From JAUZPB01 sp050262615 (GTDB lineage: Bacteria; Bacteroidota; Ignavibacteria; Ignavibacteriales; SURF-24): DNA of 10,793 nucleotides. Position numbers and translations under genes: made by a program. The stretch spans positions 1 through 10,793 of the forward strand of contig JBLNEL010000252.1 of assembly GCA_050262615.1 (NCBI GenBank), written 5' to 3'. Under the pieces are notes generated by a model. That model was given only the letters and a program-made list of their open reading frames with translations, was not told where the DNA came from and made no database searches. Numbering within the stretch: the stretch's first letter is position 1; every line of letters begins with the position of its first letter. This document shows positions 1 through 7,390 of this stretch, in pieces.

Positions 1-332
1 TGGGAGGTGAAGCATCAGTCACATATAACAGTACAGGTACAGCGCCTGCTCAGAAATTTTTCTCATTTTATCCGAATCCGTTCAATCCTGAAATAACATT
101 CAGGGTCAAGAAAGGGAATTATAACAGCGGAAAAATAAAGATCTTTGACATACTGGGCAGACTTGTAAAAGAGTATCAATTGCATGGCGGTAATATGGAA
201 AGTGTTATCTGGAATGCAAAAAATGAAGCAGGGACAACAGCTGGAGCAGGGTTTTATATTGCAGAGCTGACTCTTTCAGATGAGAAAAATAATGTCCATA
301 CTGAAACCGCAAAAATACTCTATTTGAAGTAA
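1..332 (+). CDS. C-terminal end of a secreted protein with a type IX secretion sorting domain (5' partial)
   Basis: The reading frame is open from the left edge (first full codon at base 3) to TAA at 330-332, giving 109 visible residues. Visible residues 23-29 read YPNPFNP, followed by an alternating hydrophobic pattern with IKIFDILGRLV and, near the end, GAGFYIAEL. This is the layout of the roughly 80-90 residue Por/type IX C-terminal sorting domain, which directs proteins across the outer membrane and is usually removed or anchored at the cell surface. A short linker rich in Thr, Ala and Ser precedes it. The functional part of the protein lies outside the window, so its activity cannot be named. 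The stop is 14 bases before the start of the next gene, which carries the same kind of tail, so the two are probably co-transcribed. Confidence 0.88.
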   Translation, partial: GGEASVTYNSTGTAPAQKFFSFYPNPFNPEITFRVKKGNYNSGKIKIFDILGRLVKEYQLHGGNMESVIWNAKNEAGTTAGAGFYIAELTLSDEKNNVHTETAKILYLK

Positions 333-346
333 GAGCAGGAGAGAAA

Positions 347-2383
347 ATGTTGAATAACAAATTATATAAAATACAGCTACTGGTATTCGTCTTTTTTGTT
401 TCTTTTGGTATATCTTACGCAACAGGTCTTATGATGCCAGTTGCAAAGGGGTATCCAAAGGATTTCTTACGGCTAAAGACATGTGAAGTTACAGTAAATA
501 TACTAGGACTTGTAGCAGAGACAGTAGTATACCAGGAATTTCAGAATGAATGGAGTGATTCTACAGATGCTGTTTATTCATTTCCGCTTCCTGAAAATGC
601 AAGGGCAACTAACTTCATCTACTGGTATAATGATAAAGCTTATAAAGCTGTGCTTCAGGTAAAAGAGCAGAGCACTAATCCCGGAACAGGTGAGGGCGGT
701 GTGGCTGCAGAGGTAAACAAATATATTGGTAAAAACGGCATTAAAATATACCTCAAAGGTATTAAAGCCGGAATGATACAGAGAGTAGAGCTGCATTACA
801 TAAGCCTCTGCGAATATTATAAAGGCAGATCCAGCTATATATTTCCGCTTAATACAGGCAGCTTTATAAAATATCCTCTGGACAATGTGAAGTTTACTGT
901 TAAACTGAGTTCCTGTACACCGGTAACGAAATATAATATGGAACCTTACAGCGATTTTAAGGTTACACAGGATACATCTGATGGAATAAAAGCAGAACTA
1001 TTCAGGTCGAAGATGTATATTGACCAGGACATAAGATTTACTTACGAAAAGAGCCTGGACAAGCTCGGTGTGGATTTTTTCTCAGCTGCAAATGATACAA
1101 CTGAAGGGCATTTTGTTTTGTTTGCCAGGCCGCAGGATCAGGTATCGCAGGACAGTGTGATAAAGAAGTGTGTCATATTTGCAATTTCAAACAGCATGTC
1201 AGGTGTCCAACTTGAGTCAGGCAAGAGCGCAGTTACAGATCTGCTTGGAAGGCTTTCTCCCAAAGATTATTTCAATATTGCTGTCTTTAATTACAATTTT
1301 TCTACATGGAACAGTGTTCCTGTGGCAGCAACAGCAGCAAATATTGATAATGCAAGAAAGTATGTATCCGCGATCAGCAGCTCATGGGGAAGCAGGATGC
1401 AGGAGGCACTTCAACAATGCTTAAGTCAGCTAAAGGATAGCACATTCAGTAATTCAATAATGGTATTTACAGAAAGCGGGGCAAACGCTGATCCTGTTAA
1501 GATAGAAAATCTTAACAACTTGAAAGCAGGAATATTTCCTATAGGAATTGGCGATCAGGTAAACCGTTCGAGGCTAGAGATGACAGCTGCATTAAATTAC
1601 GGGTTTACGACATATATTGGTTTGGAAGATAATTTTAATGAAAAAGTTGTAAATGTCTTTAATCAGATCAGTCAGCCGATCCTTAAAGACGTGAGGTTTG
1701 AATACGGTAAAGCAGATATTTCACAGGTAGTTCCCCAAAAAATACCTACGACCTATGCCGGTTCATATTTTTATATTGCCGGAAGATACAAGAATCCGGG
1801 AATATCTCCTTTAAGTATAGCTGGAAATTCAGCAACCGGCACAACAGCTTTTGATTTCCGTCTGAACTTCAGCAGTGATAAGACAATAAATAAATTCTGT
1901 CAGTCACTTTGGGCAAAAGAGATGATCGACGCTCTTGAAAGGCAGATAGAGGTATATGGCGAAACTCAATCACTTAAGCAGCAGCTGATAAATCTTAGTC
2001 TTCAGTACAATATACGCTGCCGTTACACAGCATATATTGCTGATTATAAAACGCCTTCAACAAGTGTTCAGCAGCAGAACAGTTTGACAATTCCCGTTTC
2101 ATATATTGCCGGAAATTATCCTAATCCGTTTAATCCCACAACCAGGATCAGATTATTTCTTGACAATAGCTCAGCCGGTAAAATTAAATATCTTAAGATA
2201 TTTAATATTTTAGGGCAGCTGGTTGCAGTAATTGATCTGACTAGTTATATGCCAGGGTGGAATGAAGTTCATTTTAACGGACGTGATATAAACGGCAGCA
2301 CACTGCCAAGCGGAATATACATTGTCCGTCTAGAGGTTGGTGACAGGATTGAAAGCACGATACGAATAAATCTTATTAAGTAG
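347..2383 (+). CDS. Secreted VIT and VWA domain protein with type IX sorting tail
   Basis: The ATG at 347 has a clear ribosome site, AGGAGAG at 337-343. The product has 678 residues. Residues 1-25 look like a Sec signal peptide ending SYA. A VIT domain (vault protein/inter-alpha-trypsin family) spans about 30-170; its hallmark is AVYSFPLPENA near 75-85. A von Willebrand A fold spans about 273-445. Residues 588-678 form a type IX sorting domain starting NYPNPFNP. The conserved block QYNIRCRYTAYIAD near 553-566 matches the segment that follows VWA in bacterial VIT/VWA proteins. The metal site (MIDAS) is altered: the expected DxSxS reads AISNS at 279-283, and the usual TDG loop reads TESG at 375-378. 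Metal-dependent ligand binding may therefore be lost or changed. The protein is probably displayed or released at the cell surface, perhaps in adhesion; ligand and role are unknown. It likely shares a transcript with the gene upstream. Confidence 0.9.
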   Translation: MLNNKLYKIQLLVFVFFVSFGISYATGLMMPVAKGYPKDFLRLKTCEVTVNILGLVAETVVYQEFQNEWSDSTDAVYSFPLPENARATNFIYWYNDKAYKAVLQVKEQSTNPGTGEGGVAAEVNKYIGKNGIKIYLKGIKAGMIQRVELHYISLCEYYKGRSSYIFPLNTGSFIKYPLDNVKFTVKLSSCTPVTKYNMEPYSDFKVTQDTSDGIKAELFRSKMYIDQDIRFTYEKSLDKLGVDFFSAANDTTEGHFVLFARPQDQVSQDSVIKKCVIFAISNSMSGVQLESGKSAVTDLLGRLSPKDYFNIAVFNYNFSTWNSVPVAATAANIDNARKYVSAISSSWGSRMQEALQQCLSQLKDSTFSNSIMVFTESGANADPVKIENLNNLKAGIFPIGIGDQVNRSRLEMTAALNYGFTTYIGLEDNFNEKVVNVFNQISQPILKDVRFEYGKADISQVVPQKIPTTYAGSYFYIAGRYKNPGISPLSIAGNSATGTTAFDFRLNFSSDKTINKFCQSLWAKEMIDALERQIEVYGETQSLKQQLINLSLQYNIRCRYTAYIADYKTPSTSVQQQNSLTIPVSYIAGNYPNPFNPTTRIRLFLDNSSAGKIKYLKIFNILGQLVAVIDLTSYMPGWNEVHFNGRDINGSTLPSGIYIVRLEVGDRIESTIRINLIK

Positions 2384-2404
2384 AATGGATCTTCTTTAAG
2401 ATTC

Positions 2405-2450
2405 AAGCGAAAGGGGCTCTTGAAAGTCCCTTTCGCTTCTAAACATTTTT
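2405..2450 (+). terminator. Intrinsic-terminator-like hairpin between convergent genes
   Basis: Bases 2405-2415 (AAGCGAAAGGG) pair perfectly with 2428-2438 (CCCTTTCGCTT), giving an 11-bp stem and a 12-base loop. Five T residues follow at 2446-2450, seven bases after the stem, so the U-tract is displaced and not ideal. It lies 21 bases past the stop of the VIT/VWA gene and about 10 bases past the stop of the opposing small gene. It may serve both directions, although no T-run follows on the - strand. Confidence 0.6.
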
Positions 2451-2832
2451 AGTTTAACGAAAAATGGTTTGCAACTATCCACCATTTACCGTCTTCTTTG
2501 ACCAAAGTGAACATATCTTTGCCTTTTATATCATAAGATATTCCATTCATATCATATAATATCTGAAAATTGTAAGTGACAATTGCAGTATCGCAATTAA
2601 ATATTTCAATCAATGGATCAAATTCCAGCCATGACTTTATTGATGTATTTTCTGCAAACGTAGTCCAGCCTTTTACGCAGGCTTCGCTGCCGAGAATTTT
2701 TCCGCTTTGAGATGGGTTCATAGCTACCATCTTCTGGTGAAAATAATTGTTTAACTCACAAGGATCGCCTGCTGTCCAGCAGAGGTTCATTTCATGAACC
2801 AGATCCCAGATAAACTGTTTTTCATTCTCCAT
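2449..2832 (-). CDS. NTF2-like (SnoaL/DUF4440-type) small protein
   Basis: A 127-residue protein with no signal peptide or membrane segment, so probably cytoplasmic. The pattern fits the NTF2-like cone fold: an N-terminal helix (about 4-20) followed by NNYFHQKMVAMNPS, a middle helix with GSEACVKGW, then strands ending in KDMFTLVKEDGKWWIVANHFS. The closing 'F.LVKEDGKWWIVA..FS' is characteristic of the DUF4440/SnoaL_3 branch. Members range from ketosteroid isomerase-like enzymes to simple ligand-binding proteins, so no reaction can be assigned. The ATG at 2832 follows a purine-rich AGGGG only three bases upstream, a short spacing. It is the last gene of a three-gene - strand run, 21 bases after the HAD phosphatase gene. 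Confidence 0.82.
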   Translation of the reverse strand: MENEKQFIWDLVHEMNLCWTAGDPCELNNYFHQKMVAMNPSQSGKILGSEACVKGWTTFAENTSIKSWLEFDPLIEIFNCDTAIVTYNFQILYDMNGISYDIKGKDMFTLVKEDGKWWIVANHFSLN

Positions 2833-2853
2833 TTTCCCCTCGGCAATGAAAAT

Positions 2854-3522
2854 TTATGAAATGTGATTTTGAATGAACGATTTAAGTTCTTCTACTGTAT
2901 GAAAGATATAATCTGCATTTGATTCAAGGACTATCTGTTTTGCATAACTATCCCATACAACAGATGCAATTTTTACTCCAGCAGCTCTGGCTGCTTTAAT
3001 ATCAGCAGGAGCATCACCTATAAGAAGGACATTTTCATTATTAAGCTTAAATTCATCTAAAAACATCAGGATGCCATCGGGAGCGGGTTTGAAATTAGGG
3101 ACATCATCACCTGTGGAGACCAGGTCAAAGTAATGATATATGCCCAATGTCTTCAGAGTTATTTCAGCTGCTTTTCTACCCTTACCTGTAAATACACCTA
3201 AGGGAATTCCTGCATTTTTGATCATGAGCAGAATGTCTTTTATACCGGGGTAAAGACCGGCTAAAGCAGTATGATTGCTGAAATAAAAGTCGAAATAATC
3301 TTTGTGAGCTTCAGGGTACTTTTCTCCTACAAGCTCTTTTAATATCAGATCTTCCGGAGGACCGAATAATGCGATCAGTTCCTCCGGGGTATAGATCTTA
3401 TTTAAATACTTTTCTGCCACATGGTTAAAGGACTGAAATATAAGCTCATTTGTTGATGTCAGTGTCCCATCGACGTCGAAAATAAATCCTTCGAATCTTA
3501 CTGCTGAATTTTTTTTACTCAC
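2854..3522 (-). CDS. HAD-superfamily phosphatase, phosphoglycolate phosphatase-like
   Basis: With the GTG start at 3522 the protein has 222 residues, the usual size for this class. All four HAD motifs are present: DVDGT (Asp16 nucleophile, Asp18 acid/base), the Thr of FTGKG (Thr112), Lys145 in FKPAPDG, and GDAPAD (Asp170, Asp174) for Mg2+. Residues about 24-95 would form the alpha-helical C1 cap of the phosphoglycolate phosphatase/beta-phosphoglucomutase branch. It should hydrolyse a small phosphate monoester in the cytoplasm; the substrate cannot be read from the sequence. The open frame extends to 3579, but that adds 19 residues overlapping the upstream gene and not belonging to the fold. 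GTG 3522 has GAGGA just upstream, built into the TGA stop of the phosphoesterase gene, so the two genes are probably translationally coupled. Confidence 0.88.
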   Translation of the reverse strand: MSKKNSAVRFEGFIFDVDGTLTSTNELIFQSFNHVAEKYLNKIYTPEELIALFGPPEDLILKELVGEKYPEAHKDYFDFYFSNHTALAGLYPGIKDILLMIKNAGIPLGVFTGKGRKAAEITLKTLGIYHYFDLVSTGDDVPNFKPAPDGILMFLDEFKLNNENVLLIGDAPADIKAARAAGVKIASVVWDSYAKQIVLESNADYIFHTVEELKSFIQNHIS

Positions 3523-3526
3523 CAAA

Positions 3527-3531
3527 TCCTC
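3527..3531 (-). promoter_or_regulatory. Ribosome binding site that fixes the GTG start of the HAD phosphatase
   Basis: Read on the - strand, 3532-3520 is TGAGGATTTGGTG. The stop codon of the phosphoesterase gene (3532-3530) overlaps a GAGGA site four bases before GTG. None of the earlier in-frame ATG codons (3579, 3561) has a comparable site, and both lie inside the upstream gene. The arrangement fits coupling by a terminating ribosome. Confidence 0.7.
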
Positions 3532-5377
3532 ATTTAATTGAAAAAATAAAAATCTTCCCATCCATATTGGATGCAGCAAAAGTATTATCTTTTACATGCT
3601 GAACCGATAGAACTCTAGAAGTTCCTGTAAAGATAAGGGGTTGATAACTGTAGTCAGGTCTAATCAGGTAAACATATCCATCCTTAGAGCCGAACAAGAT
3701 ATTATTATTATAATCTAAGGGAATATTGGGTGTTGTATCCAGTCCAAATTTCATATTGATCTCTTTTATGATCTTACCATTATCAGCCGATACAATATAG
3801 AATTTATCAGTGTAACCTTTAACAAACAGCTTAGTTCTGTCATTACTAATGCCGATAGATTCCCATCCCTGGAAGTTATCTTTTCTCCATTTTGTTTTTC
3901 CTAAAAGCAGGTCGACTGAAGCAGTAAATTTATCGGGAGTAACGACAAAAACGTTTTTGCCATCAGTGACTGGTGTGCAAGCAGCAGGGGAGTAATAGAA
4001 GTTCTTGTTGCCTGTCCACCTCCAGATCAGGACTCCGGAGCGTGCATCAATACAATTTAAGTATCCATCCCAGCTTCCATAGACCAGTTTATTTTCGGCA
4101 AATAAGGGTTGTGTTTCTATCATACCTTTTGCCGTATTATTTTCCCAAATAGGATCGAGAGTATGGAGATCATAGCAGAGCATTTTACCGCTGGAAGTTC
4201 CAACAATAATTACTTTTCCTGGTTTAGAGCCTTCAATAAGCAGTTTATCGCCCTTATAGTCAATAGTAATTAGCTGGGATGTAATAGTTTCTCCCAAGCC
4301 TACTGTCTGAATAATAGAGCCTTTGTTGGCATCGATCGTATATAAGTCACCGCGGACAGTACCGACAGCAAGTATATTTTCGGCAATTACAGGGCGGCTG
4401 CAGATAGTCCCATTGGTATTAAACTCCCAAAGTTTTTTTCCGTTAAGGTCAAAACAGGTCAAAATACCATTAGCAGAGCTGGAGTACACTTTATCATTCC
4501 ATGTAAGCAATGAAGCTGAAAGGGTTGTCTTAAGATCTGTCTGCCAGATAATATCAGCGCCATTATTCAAAAACTGAGTAGAATCAACCTGAGGAATTTC
4601 CAGTCTATTCAGTTTGGAAACAGTTCCCCAAAGTTTAAGGAGGGAATCCTGTCCAGCCTCATAAAAAAAGAGAGAATCTTTCTGATTTTCTACAATAGTA
4701 TATCCCCATGGTTTTTTCGCATCAGCCAGGCTGGAACGTCCCATTACAGCAGGTATACCATTCAGCTGAAAGATCTTATTTGCATGTCCATGTCCCATAA
4801 GTGCAGCTTTAATATTGTAATTTCTCAGGATATTAGTAACCAGGAACCAGTTATCGGTTTCTTTTTCAAGAGGGTGGTGGGAGTAAAAGATCACTTCCTG
4901 GTCATTTGACGTGCTGTTCTTAAGGGTGGTATCCAGCCAGGCCACATCTTCGGGAGCAAAATGTCCGCCGCCGCCGCGCCAGAAGACTCCGCTGTTCAAT
5001 CCAATGAATTTAACCCCATTAAAATCAAAATTGAACTTATCATCTCCCCAGATCTCCTTAAATCTGGAACATCCGCTCTCGCTCCATTTAGTGTCGTGGT
5101 TTCCGGGGATCACATAATATTTAACCTTCAGGTTATTCAGTATCTTTTGAGTTTGTTCAAGTTCGGCATTCATACCTTTTTCGCCGATATCACCAGAAAC
5201 AATGACAAACTGAATATCAGGTCTTTTATTTATATCATTTACTACATTTGTAAGATATTCGTCTGCTTTTGGTGAGCCAATATGGACATCAGTTATCCAT
5301 CCATATCTGAATGGCTGTGCGTTGAGCAGAGCAGATAAAGTTAGAAGGAAGAATAGAGTAAAATTTAACTTCTTCAT
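3530..5377 (-). CDS. Exported calcineurin-like metallophosphoesterase fused to a PQQ-type beta-propeller
   Basis: The 615-residue product starts at ATG 5377, with GGAGA upstream. Residues 1-20 are a Sec signal peptide ending LNA. Residues about 24-240 are a calcineurin-like metallophosphoesterase with every metal motif: DVH (Asp30, His32), GD (Asp63), GNHD (Asn93, His94), SHHP (His167) and GHGH (His196, His198). Residues about 275-615 repeat a propeller pattern such as NGILTCFDLNGKKLWEF, DGYLNCIDARSGVLIWRW and DGYVYLIRPD, as in PQQ-binding-like (BamB/quinoprotein) domains. No type IX tail is present, so it probably stays in the periplasm or on a membrane face. It likely hydrolyses a phosphomono- or diester outside the cytoplasm, while the propeller may bind a partner or substrate. 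Cofactor use by the propeller is unproven. It heads a three-gene operon with the HAD phosphatase and the NTF2-like gene. Confidence 0.9.
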   Translation of the reverse strand: MKKLNFTLFFLLTLSALLNAQPFRYGWITDVHIGSPKADEYLTNVVNDINKRPDIQFVIVSGDIGEKGMNAELEQTQKILNNLKVKYYVIPGNHDTKWSESGCSRFKEIWGDDKFNFDFNGVKFIGLNSGVFWRGGGGHFAPEDVAWLDTTLKNSTSNDQEVIFYSHHPLEKETDNWFLVTNILRNYNIKAALMGHGHANKIFQLNGIPAVMGRSSLADAKKPWGYTIVENQKDSLFFYEAGQDSLLKLWGTVSKLNRLEIPQVDSTQFLNNGADIIWQTDLKTTLSASLLTWNDKVYSSSANGILTCFDLNGKKLWEFNTNGTICSRPVIAENILAVGTVRGDLYTIDANKGSIIQTVGLGETITSQLITIDYKGDKLLIEGSKPGKVIIVGTSSGKMLCYDLHTLDPIWENNTAKGMIETQPLFAENKLVYGSWDGYLNCIDARSGVLIWRWTGNKNFYYSPAACTPVTDGKNVFVVTPDKFTASVDLLLGKTKWRKDNFQGWESIGISNDRTKLFVKGYTDKFYIVSADNGKIIKEINMKFGLDTTPNIPLDYNNNILFGSKDGYVYLIRPDYSYQPLIFTGTSRVLSVQHVKDNTFAASNMDGKIFIFSIK

Positions 5378-5396
5378 TTTTCTCCAGAGTTTTTCA

Positions 5397-5423
5397 CAAA
5401 ATTACAAAAAAACAGTAACAGAA
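5397..5423 (-). promoter_or_regulatory. Candidate promoter for the phosphoesterase operon
   Basis: On the - strand, TAATTTTG at 5404-5397 matches the Bacteroidetes -7 element TAnnTTTG exactly. Sixteen bases upstream, TTC (5423-5421) matches two of the three bases of the TTG -33 core. Transcription would begin near 5390, leaving a leader of about a dozen bases that holds the GGAGA ribosome site. Motifs of this kind arise easily in AT-rich DNA, so this is tentative. Confidence 0.35.
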
Positions 5424-5450
5424 TGGAAAGTTTTGTACATTTATAACCAG

Positions 5451-5462
5451 ATTTGATCAAAT
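5451..5462. promoter_or_regulatory. Perfect 12-bp palindrome, possible operator
   Basis: ATTTGATCAAAT equals its own reverse complement and has no loop, so it suits a dimeric DNA-binding protein better than an RNA hairpin. It lies about 74 bases from the phosphoesterase start and about 120 from lepA. The half-site TTGAT resembles CRP/FNR-family half-sites, but those normally have a four-base spacer, absent here. The regulator is unknown. Confidence 0.35.
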
Positions 5463-5529
5463 AGTAGCGAACTTTTTTTAATTTACAGTTGTAAAACAGC
5501 ATGTAAGCTTATTCAGAAAAACTTATTCG

Positions 5530-5560
5530 TTGAAAATGCTGCCATGGATTGATATATTAC
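5530..5560 (+). promoter_or_regulatory. Candidate promoter for lepA
   Basis: TTG at 5530-5532 is followed after 20 bases by TATATTAC (5553-5560), which matches four of the six fixed bases of TAnnTTTG. The spacing is within the usual Bacteroidetes range. Transcription would start near 5567, giving a very short leader before the lepA ATG. Tentative, based on motif resemblance only. Confidence 0.3.
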
Positions 5561-5581
5561 AAGTCTAAAAATTTTTGAGAG

Positions 5582-7378
5582 ATGATGGAAAAAATACGTA
5601 ATTTTTGCATTATTGCACATATTGACCATGGTAAATCGACCATAGCTGACTGTCTTTTGGAGCGTACTGGGACAGTATCCGAAAGGGAGCTGAAAGCGCA
5701 GCTTCTTGATGACATGGATCTGGAGCGTGAAAGGGGAATAACAATAAAATCTCACGCCATTCAGATGAAATATCATGCAAATGATGGTAATGAATATATT
5801 CTGAATCTGATCGATACTCCCGGGCATGTGGACTTTTCCTATGAAGTTTCACGTTCTTTAGCCGCCTGTGAAGGGGCGCTGCTGGTTGTTGATGCTGCTC
5901 AGGGTGTTGAGGCACAAACGATCAGTAACCTTTACCTTGCAATTGATGCCGGACTTGAGATAATTCCTGTAATAAATAAGATTGATTTGCCGAGTGCTAT
6001 GGTAGATGTTGTAAAAGGGCAGATAATTGACCTTATCGGCTGCGATGAAAGCAGTATAATTCTGGCAAGCGCAAAGACAAGGACCGGAATTGACGAAATT
6101 CTGGAGAATGTGGTTCAGAAGATACCTGCTCCCAAAGGAGATGATAATGCTCCCCTGCAGGCTTTAATATTCGACTCGGTTTTTGATGCATACAGGGGTG
6201 CAATTGCATACGTTAGAGTTTTTAACGGGACTTTGAAGGAAAAGGACCAGATAAAGTTCTTTGCAAATGATAAAGTTTTTCTGGCTGAGGAAATTGGAGT
6301 ACTCGGGCTAAAAAAAATAAAGACTAAAGAGCTTACTGCCGGAAACGTAGGTTATCTTATTTCGGGTGTGAAGGATGTTCATGATACGAAGGTAGGTGAT
6401 ACGATAACAGTGGCAAGGAACGGAGCTGAACATCCGCTGCCGGGTTATAAAGAAGTAAAGCCGATGGTATACAGCGGACTTTATCCTACAAACACAGAGG
6501 AGTATGAAGATCTGCGTGATGCTCTGGAAAAATTCAGATTGAATGATTCAGCACTTGTTTATACACCAGAAACATCAGCAGCATTAGGCTTTGGCTTCAG
6601 GTGCGGCTTTTTAGGTATGCTGCACATGGAAATTGTGCAGGAAAGACTGGAAAGAGAGTTTAATCAGTCGATCATTACTACACTTCCTAACGTAGAATAT
6701 ATTGTTACAAAGAAAAATGGGGAAGTGGTAACAGTTGATAATCCTACAGACATGCCTGAGATGGGAAATATTGAAAGGATTGAGGAGCCATATGTAAAAG
6801 CACAGATAGTTTGCCCGAGTGAATACGTAGGCAGTCTAATGAAACTTGCTACAGATAAGCGAGGTATATATAAGAACACGGCATATATAGATCCAACCCG
6901 TGCAGATCTGCAGTATGAATTTCCATTATCCGAGATCATTTTTGATTTTTATGACAAACTTAAATCGTTTTCAAGGGGATATGCTTCATTTGATTATGAA
7001 TTTATAGGCAACAGGGAATCGGATCTTGTAAAACTTGATATACTTCTGAATGGAGAGCAGGTAGATGCGCTTTCGGTAATTGTACACAGAAGCAAGTCTT
7101 TTGAATGGGGACGAAAGATCTGTGATAAGTTAAAGGATCTGATCCCAAGGCAGATGTTTGAAATTGCAATTCAATCGGCAATAGGCACAAAAGTAATAAG
7201 CCGCTCTACTGTAAAAGCATTACGAAAGAATGTGCTTGCAAAGTGTTATGGCGGTGACATTACAAGAAAGAGAAAGCTGCTTGAAAAGCAGAAAGAAGGC
7301 AAGAAGAGAATGAAGCAGGTTGGCAACGTTGAAATTCCGCAGGAAGCCTTCCTGGCTGTATTACAAATTGAAGAATAG
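5582..7378 (+). CDS. lepA: Elongation factor 4 (LepA), ribosome back-translocating GTPase
   Basis: The 598 residues are close in length to E. coli LepA (599) and match it end to end as recalled. The GTPase motifs are complete: AHIDHGKST (12-20), RGITI (51-55), DTPGH (78-82), NKID (132-135) and SAK (163-165). The translation-factor domain 2, two EF-G-like domains and the LepA-specific C-terminus follow; GFGFRCGFLGMLHMEI, SRGYASFDY and the end LAKCYGGDITRKRKLLEKQKEGKKR are diagnostic. It acts on 70S ribosomes in the cytoplasm or at the membrane, helping stalled or misplaced ribosomes. Two ATG codons adjoin (5582 and 5585). The only upstream purine stretch is GAGAG at 5577-5581, abutting the first, so the second may be used (597 residues). 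The stop at 7376-7378 supplies part of the ribosome site of the signal peptidase gene, which indicates one operon. Confidence 0.98.
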   Translation: MMEKIRNFCIIAHIDHGKSTIADCLLERTGTVSERELKAQLLDDMDLERERGITIKSHAIQMKYHANDGNEYILNLIDTPGHVDFSYEVSRSLAACEGALLVVDAAQGVEAQTISNLYLAIDAGLEIIPVINKIDLPSAMVDVVKGQIIDLIGCDESSIILASAKTRTGIDEILENVVQKIPAPKGDDNAPLQALIFDSVFDAYRGAIAYVRVFNGTLKEKDQIKFFANDKVFLAEEIGVLGLKKIKTKELTAGNVGYLISGVKDVHDTKVGDTITVARNGAEHPLPGYKEVKPMVYSGLYPTNTEEYEDLRDALEKFRLNDSALVYTPETSAALGFGFRCGFLGMLHMEIVQERLEREFNQSIITTLPNVEYIVTKKNGEVVTVDNPTDMPEMGNIERIEEPYVKAQIVCPSEYVGSLMKLATDKRGIYKNTAYIDPTRADLQYEFPLSEIIFDFYDKLKSFSRGYASFDYEFIGNRESDLVKLDILLNGEQVDALSVIVHRSKSFEWGRKICDKLKDLIPRQMFEIAIQSAIGTKVISRSTVKALRKNVLAKCYGGDITRKRKLLEKQKEGKKRMKQVGNVEIPQEAFLAVLQIEE

Positions 7379-7381
7379 GAG
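7377..7381 (+). promoter_or_regulatory. Ribosome binding site supporting the TTG start of the first signal peptidase
   Basis: AGGAG overlaps the lepA stop codon TAG and sits nine bases before TTG 7391. There is no ATG or GTG nearby in frame that would keep the conserved N-terminus, so TTG is the best start. Confidence 0.65.
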
Positions 7382-7390
7382 AATCCTTAA

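Larger units (their letters stand above)
5378..5581. other. Divergent intergenic region between the phosphoesterase operon and lepA
   Basis: These 204 AT-rich bases separate two genes transcribed away from each other, so promoters for both should lie here. I see a 12-bp palindrome (5451-5462), a run of seven T at 5473-5479, and one candidate promoter for each direction, listed separately. No small gene or structured RNA is convincing. Confidence 0.8.

Noticed and set aside
4961..5275. Open frame of 104 residues on the + strand
   Set aside because: Antisense to the metallophosphoesterase active-site region, with low-complexity and unconvincing composition; a shadow.
5473..5479. Run of seven T as a terminator tail
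   Set aside because: No stem-loop precedes it (the nearby 12-bp palindrome has no loop), and no + strand gene ends upstream.
5513..5827. Open frame of 104 residues on the - strand
   Set aside because: It runs antisense through the start and GTPase motifs of lepA and has no recognisable domain; a shadow.
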